Shown piece by piece: positions 8,307 to 9,742 of a stretch of DNA of 9,742 nucleotides. Under the pieces are notes generated by a model, which did not search any database, was not told where the DNA came from, and saw only the letters and a program-made list of their open reading frames with translations. This DNA comes from CAG-390 sp964522215 (lineage in GTDB: Bacteria; Bacillota; Clostridia; Oscillospirales; CAG-272). Each line of letters starts with the position of its first letter. Position 1 is the stretch's first letter. The stretch lies in assembly GCA_964522215.1 (NCBI GenBank), contig CAZFVR010000045.1, positions 1 through 9,742 on the forward strand. The letters run 5' to 3'. The translations under genes and the position numbers were made by a program.

Positions 8307-9305
8307 TCAACGGCGTCCCTTGTAGGGGACCTGCGTGTTGCGCAGGATCTCGGCAAGTATATCATCGGCGCGTAAGCCGCGAAGCTTGGCATCCTGCCGC
8401 AGCATCAGCCTGTGGGCAATGGCAAAGCGGAAGATGGCGCCGATATCCTCAGGCAGAACGTAGGCACGCCCGCGAATGAGGGCGTAGGCTTGCGAGAGGC
8501 GCATGAGAGCCACCGTGGCGCGGGGACTGGCGCCCAGCTCAAGGGAGGGGTGCTTGCGCGTGGCGGCAATAAGATCCACGATGTAGCGGGCAAGCTCCTC
8601 TTCCACCTCAACGGCGGCCGCGGCACGGCGAAGCTCGCGCACGTCATCGATGCCGATGACAGGATCTACCCTATCAAGCGGATTTTCCCCGCGGCGGGCG
8701 CGGAGTATCGCCAGCTCATCCTCACGAGAGGGGTAGCCCATGCTGATCTTAAGCGCAAAACGGTCAAGCTGAGCCTCGGGCAACGGGTATGTACCAACAT
8801 ATCCCGAGGGGTTTTGCGTGGCTATGACCATAAAGGGGTCGGGAATGGGGTAGGTCACGCCGTCAACCGTCACGCGGGCCTCCTCCATTGCCTCAAGCAG
8901 AGCCGACTGCGTTTTTGGCGAGGCGCGGTTGATCTCGTCCGCCAGCAGCAGATTGCACATAACAAGGCCGCGGCGGAACTCAAATTCCTCGCGCTGGCGG
9001 TTGTATACGTTAAATCCGGTGATATCCGATGCCATAACATCGGGGGTGAATTGGGCGCGGCGAAAGTCCAGCCCCGTGGCCTTGGCCATGGCGGCGGCAA
9101 GTGTGGTCTTGCCCGTGCCGGGAACGTCCTCTATCAGCACGTGCGAGCCGGAGAGCAGGGCGGTCATGAGCATAACTATCTCGGTGCGTTTGCCAACGAT
9201 AACACGCTCCACCCCCTCGATTACGGCGTTGATCTTTTGGCGGCACGCGGCGGCATCCGGCGCTGACGCTGCATTTGCGGTGACTTTTTCGGTTTCTGTG
9301 TTCAT
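8307..9305 (-). CDS. MoxR-family AAA+ ATPase
   Basis: A 332-residue cytosolic AAA+ ATPase of the MoxR class, which uses ATP hydrolysis to remodel or activate partner proteins. Visible elements are Walker A EDVPGTGKTTLA (about 59-70, Lys66), the family's FRRAQFTPDVMASDITG stretch (81-97), Walker B LLLADEINRA (119-128, Asp123 and Glu124), the KTQSALLEAMEE segment (131-142), sensor 1 ATQNP (162-166), the LPEAQLDRF motif (175-183) and a C-terminal lid with SPRATVALMRLSQAYA (260-275). Length and motif order are typical and nothing is missing. It is the first gene of the - strand operon, 4 nt ahead of the DUF58 gene, with its own promoter and a consensus ribosome binding site. The partners are inferred to be the DUF58 and transglutaminase proteins encoded downstream, as in many genomes with this gene order. 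The actual substrate is unknown. Confidence 0.96.
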   Translation of the reverse strand: MNTETEKVTANAASAPDAAACRQKINAVIEGVERVIVGKRTEIVMLMTALLSGSHVLIEDVPGTGKTTLAAAMAKATGLDFRRAQFTPDVMASDITGFNVYNRQREEFEFRRGLVMCNLLLADEINRASPKTQSALLEAMEEARVTVDGVTYPIPDPFMVIATQNPSGYVGTYPLPEAQLDRFALKISMGYPSREDELAILRARRGENPLDRVDPVIGIDDVRELRRAAAAVEVEEELARYIVDLIAATRKHPSLELGASPRATVALMRLSQAYALIRGRAYVLPEDIGAIFRFAIAHRLMLRQDAKLRGLRADDILAEILRNTQVPYKGRR

Positions 9306-9311
9306 GATGAT

Positions 9312-9317
9312 CCTCCT
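9312..9317 (-). promoter_or_regulatory. Ribosome binding site of moxR
   Basis: On the - strand a consensus AGGAGG lies 6 nt before the ATG at 9305. This fixes the start and suggests efficient initiation. Confidence 0.92.
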
Positions 9318-9376
9318 GTAAATTATCTTCCGTCCTCCGGCTGATGATCAAATAAAAAGTATTAATATAATAAATA

Positions 9377-9405
9377 ATTATAGCACAATATATAGATATC
9401 CGCAA
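9377..9405 (-). promoter_or_regulatory. Sigma-A-type promoter of the moxR operon
   Basis: On the - strand there is a perfect TATAAT -10 box (9377-9382) with the extended TG motif directly before it (TGC-TATAAT). A 17-bp spacer separates it from TTGCGG (9400-9405), which matches the first three bases of the -35 consensus. Transcription would begin near 9370, giving a leader of about 65 nt before moxR. The surrounding DNA is strongly AT-rich, unlike the genes. The -35 box lies inside the left arm of an inverted repeat, so the promoter is probably controlled. Confidence 0.8.
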
Positions 9406-9448
9406 GATAAAACCGCCCGCTTTCGGCAATTTTAACATCTTGCGGATA
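9397..9448. repeat. 12-bp inverted repeat overlapping the -35, candidate operator
   Basis: TATCCGCAAGAT at 9397-9408 and its exact reverse complement at 9437-9448 are separated by 28 bases. Arm centres are 40 bp apart, close to four helical turns. Each arm is itself an imperfect palindrome (ATC-N5-GAT), as expected for a dimeric regulator. The left arm contains the -35 box of the moxR promoter. Neither side is followed by a T-run, so it is unlikely to be a terminator. An RNA hairpin in a longer transcript is an alternative. Confidence 0.65.
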
Positions 9449-9471
9449 AAATATTTATATTTTCAAGTCAA
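9443..9471 (-). promoter_or_regulatory. Possible weaker upstream promoter
   Basis: On the - strand TTGACT (9466-9471, five of six consensus bases) stands 17 bp before TATCCG (9443-9448, three of six). The poor -10 coincides with the right arm of the inverted repeat, so a protein bound there would also block this site. Low confidence, since the AT-rich context produces such matches by chance. Confidence 0.3.
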
Positions 9472-9487
9472 GAGTAGGCGCGCACGG

Positions 9488-9529
9488 TGCGGAATACATG
9501 CCTGCGCTGCGCGCGAGCGATGTACCGCA
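9488..9529. repeat. Long imperfect hairpin
   Basis: TGCGG (9488-9492) and TACAT (9495-9499) pair with ATGTACCGCA (9520-9529), leaving a 2-nt bulge. Inside, CGCT (9505-9508) pairs with AGCG (9516-9519). The element stands alone in the intergenic region upstream of the moxR promoter, and no T-run follows it on either strand. Function unknown. Confidence 0.45.
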
Positions 9530-9653
9530 ACAGCAAGGGAGGCTTTTGGTTAGTGCTAACATACTGCGTAGCCATATAGACAACGACAGATATCAAAACA
9601 ACAAACTCTTGCTTTCTATACGTCTGTAGAATAAAGCTTGAACTCTCGCCAAG

Positions 9654-9730
9654 CCTTCTCATGTGTGAGAAGGTGTCAGCCGCAGGCTGACGGATGAGGA
9701 GGTAAAATTAGATTTTTGCGGAGCAAAAAT
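9654..9730. repeat. Composite palindromic intergenic repeat (REP/MITE-like)
   Basis: Three hairpins occur in a row: CCTTCTCA-tgtg-TGAGAAGG (9654-9673), GTCAGCC-gca-GGCTGAC (9675-9691) and ATTTTTGC-gga-GCAAAAAT (9712-9730), with GGATGAGGAGG between the last two. From memory, blocks combining CCTTCTC, a variable GC-rich hairpin and GGATGAGG are dispersed many times in gut Clostridia genomes. Copies in this genome could not be checked. The remaining bases from 9449 to 9742 hold no supported gene. Confidence 0.65.
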
Positions 9731-9742
9731 TACATATTTGGC

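Noticed and set aside
8303..8392. Upstream start for the DUF58 gene at 8392
   Set aside because: It would overlap moxR by 86 bases and add 30 residues that are a frame-shifted reading of moxR. The ATG at 8302 fits the family and the 4-nt spacing.
9468..9662. 64-residue - strand frame upstream of moxR
   Set aside because: Its ATG lies inside the palindromic repeat without a ribosome binding site. It overlaps the long hairpin and shows no recognisable domain.

Overview
The window is a piece of a GC-rich bacterial genome with low-GC intergenic DNA. Strong Shine-Dalgarno sites, Firmicutes-type nucleoside-salvage enzymes, a MoxR/DUF58/transglutaminase operon and palindromic intergenic repeats suggest a gut-type Clostridia (Oscillospirales-like) organism. 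That placement is an inference from style and was not tested by any search. A run of exactly 100 Ns marks the contig as a draft or metagenome-assembled scaffold.

Layout. From 82 to 2442 on the + strand lies a nucleoside-salvage pair: purine nucleoside phosphorylase (deoD), then one long gene that encodes phosphopentomutase (DeoB) joined in frame to a complete cytidine deaminase (Cdd). From 9305 down to 2684 on the - strand lies a three-gene operon: a MoxR-family AAA+ ATPase, a DUF58 membrane protein and a very large multi-pass membrane protein with an extracellular transglutaminase-like domain (TgpA type). The two operons converge on one near-perfect bidirectional terminator at about 2646-2690. 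The - strand operon has a recognisable promoter (extended -10 TATAAT with 17-bp spacing) at about 9377-9405. A 12-bp inverted repeat overlaps its -35 box and looks like an operator. The outer end, 9449-9742, carries hairpins and a composite palindromic repeat but no convincing gene.

How the genes work together. DeoD splits purine (deoxy)nucleosides into base and pentose-1-phosphate. The DeoB half converts pentose-1-phosphate to pentose-5-phosphate for central metabolism, and the Cdd half deaminates (deoxy)cytidine so that pyrimidine nucleosides can enter the same route. MoxR, DUF58 and transglutaminase genes commonly occur together. The usual inference is that the ATPase acts as a chaperone or remodeller for the membrane and extracellular partners at the cell envelope.

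Most notable points. (1) The DeoB-Cdd fusion has all expected catalytic residues of both enzymes. (2) The transglutaminase gene really begins at about 6813. Its N-terminus is a 63-bp (21-residue) tandem repeat array in which the assembly collapsed, and the 100-N filler breaks a frame that is open on both sides. Gene callers will wrongly start it at a GTG at 6373 or split it. (3) The operator-like inverted repeat lies at the moxR promoter. I see no evidence of a defence system, CRISPR array, RNA gene or transposase in this window.
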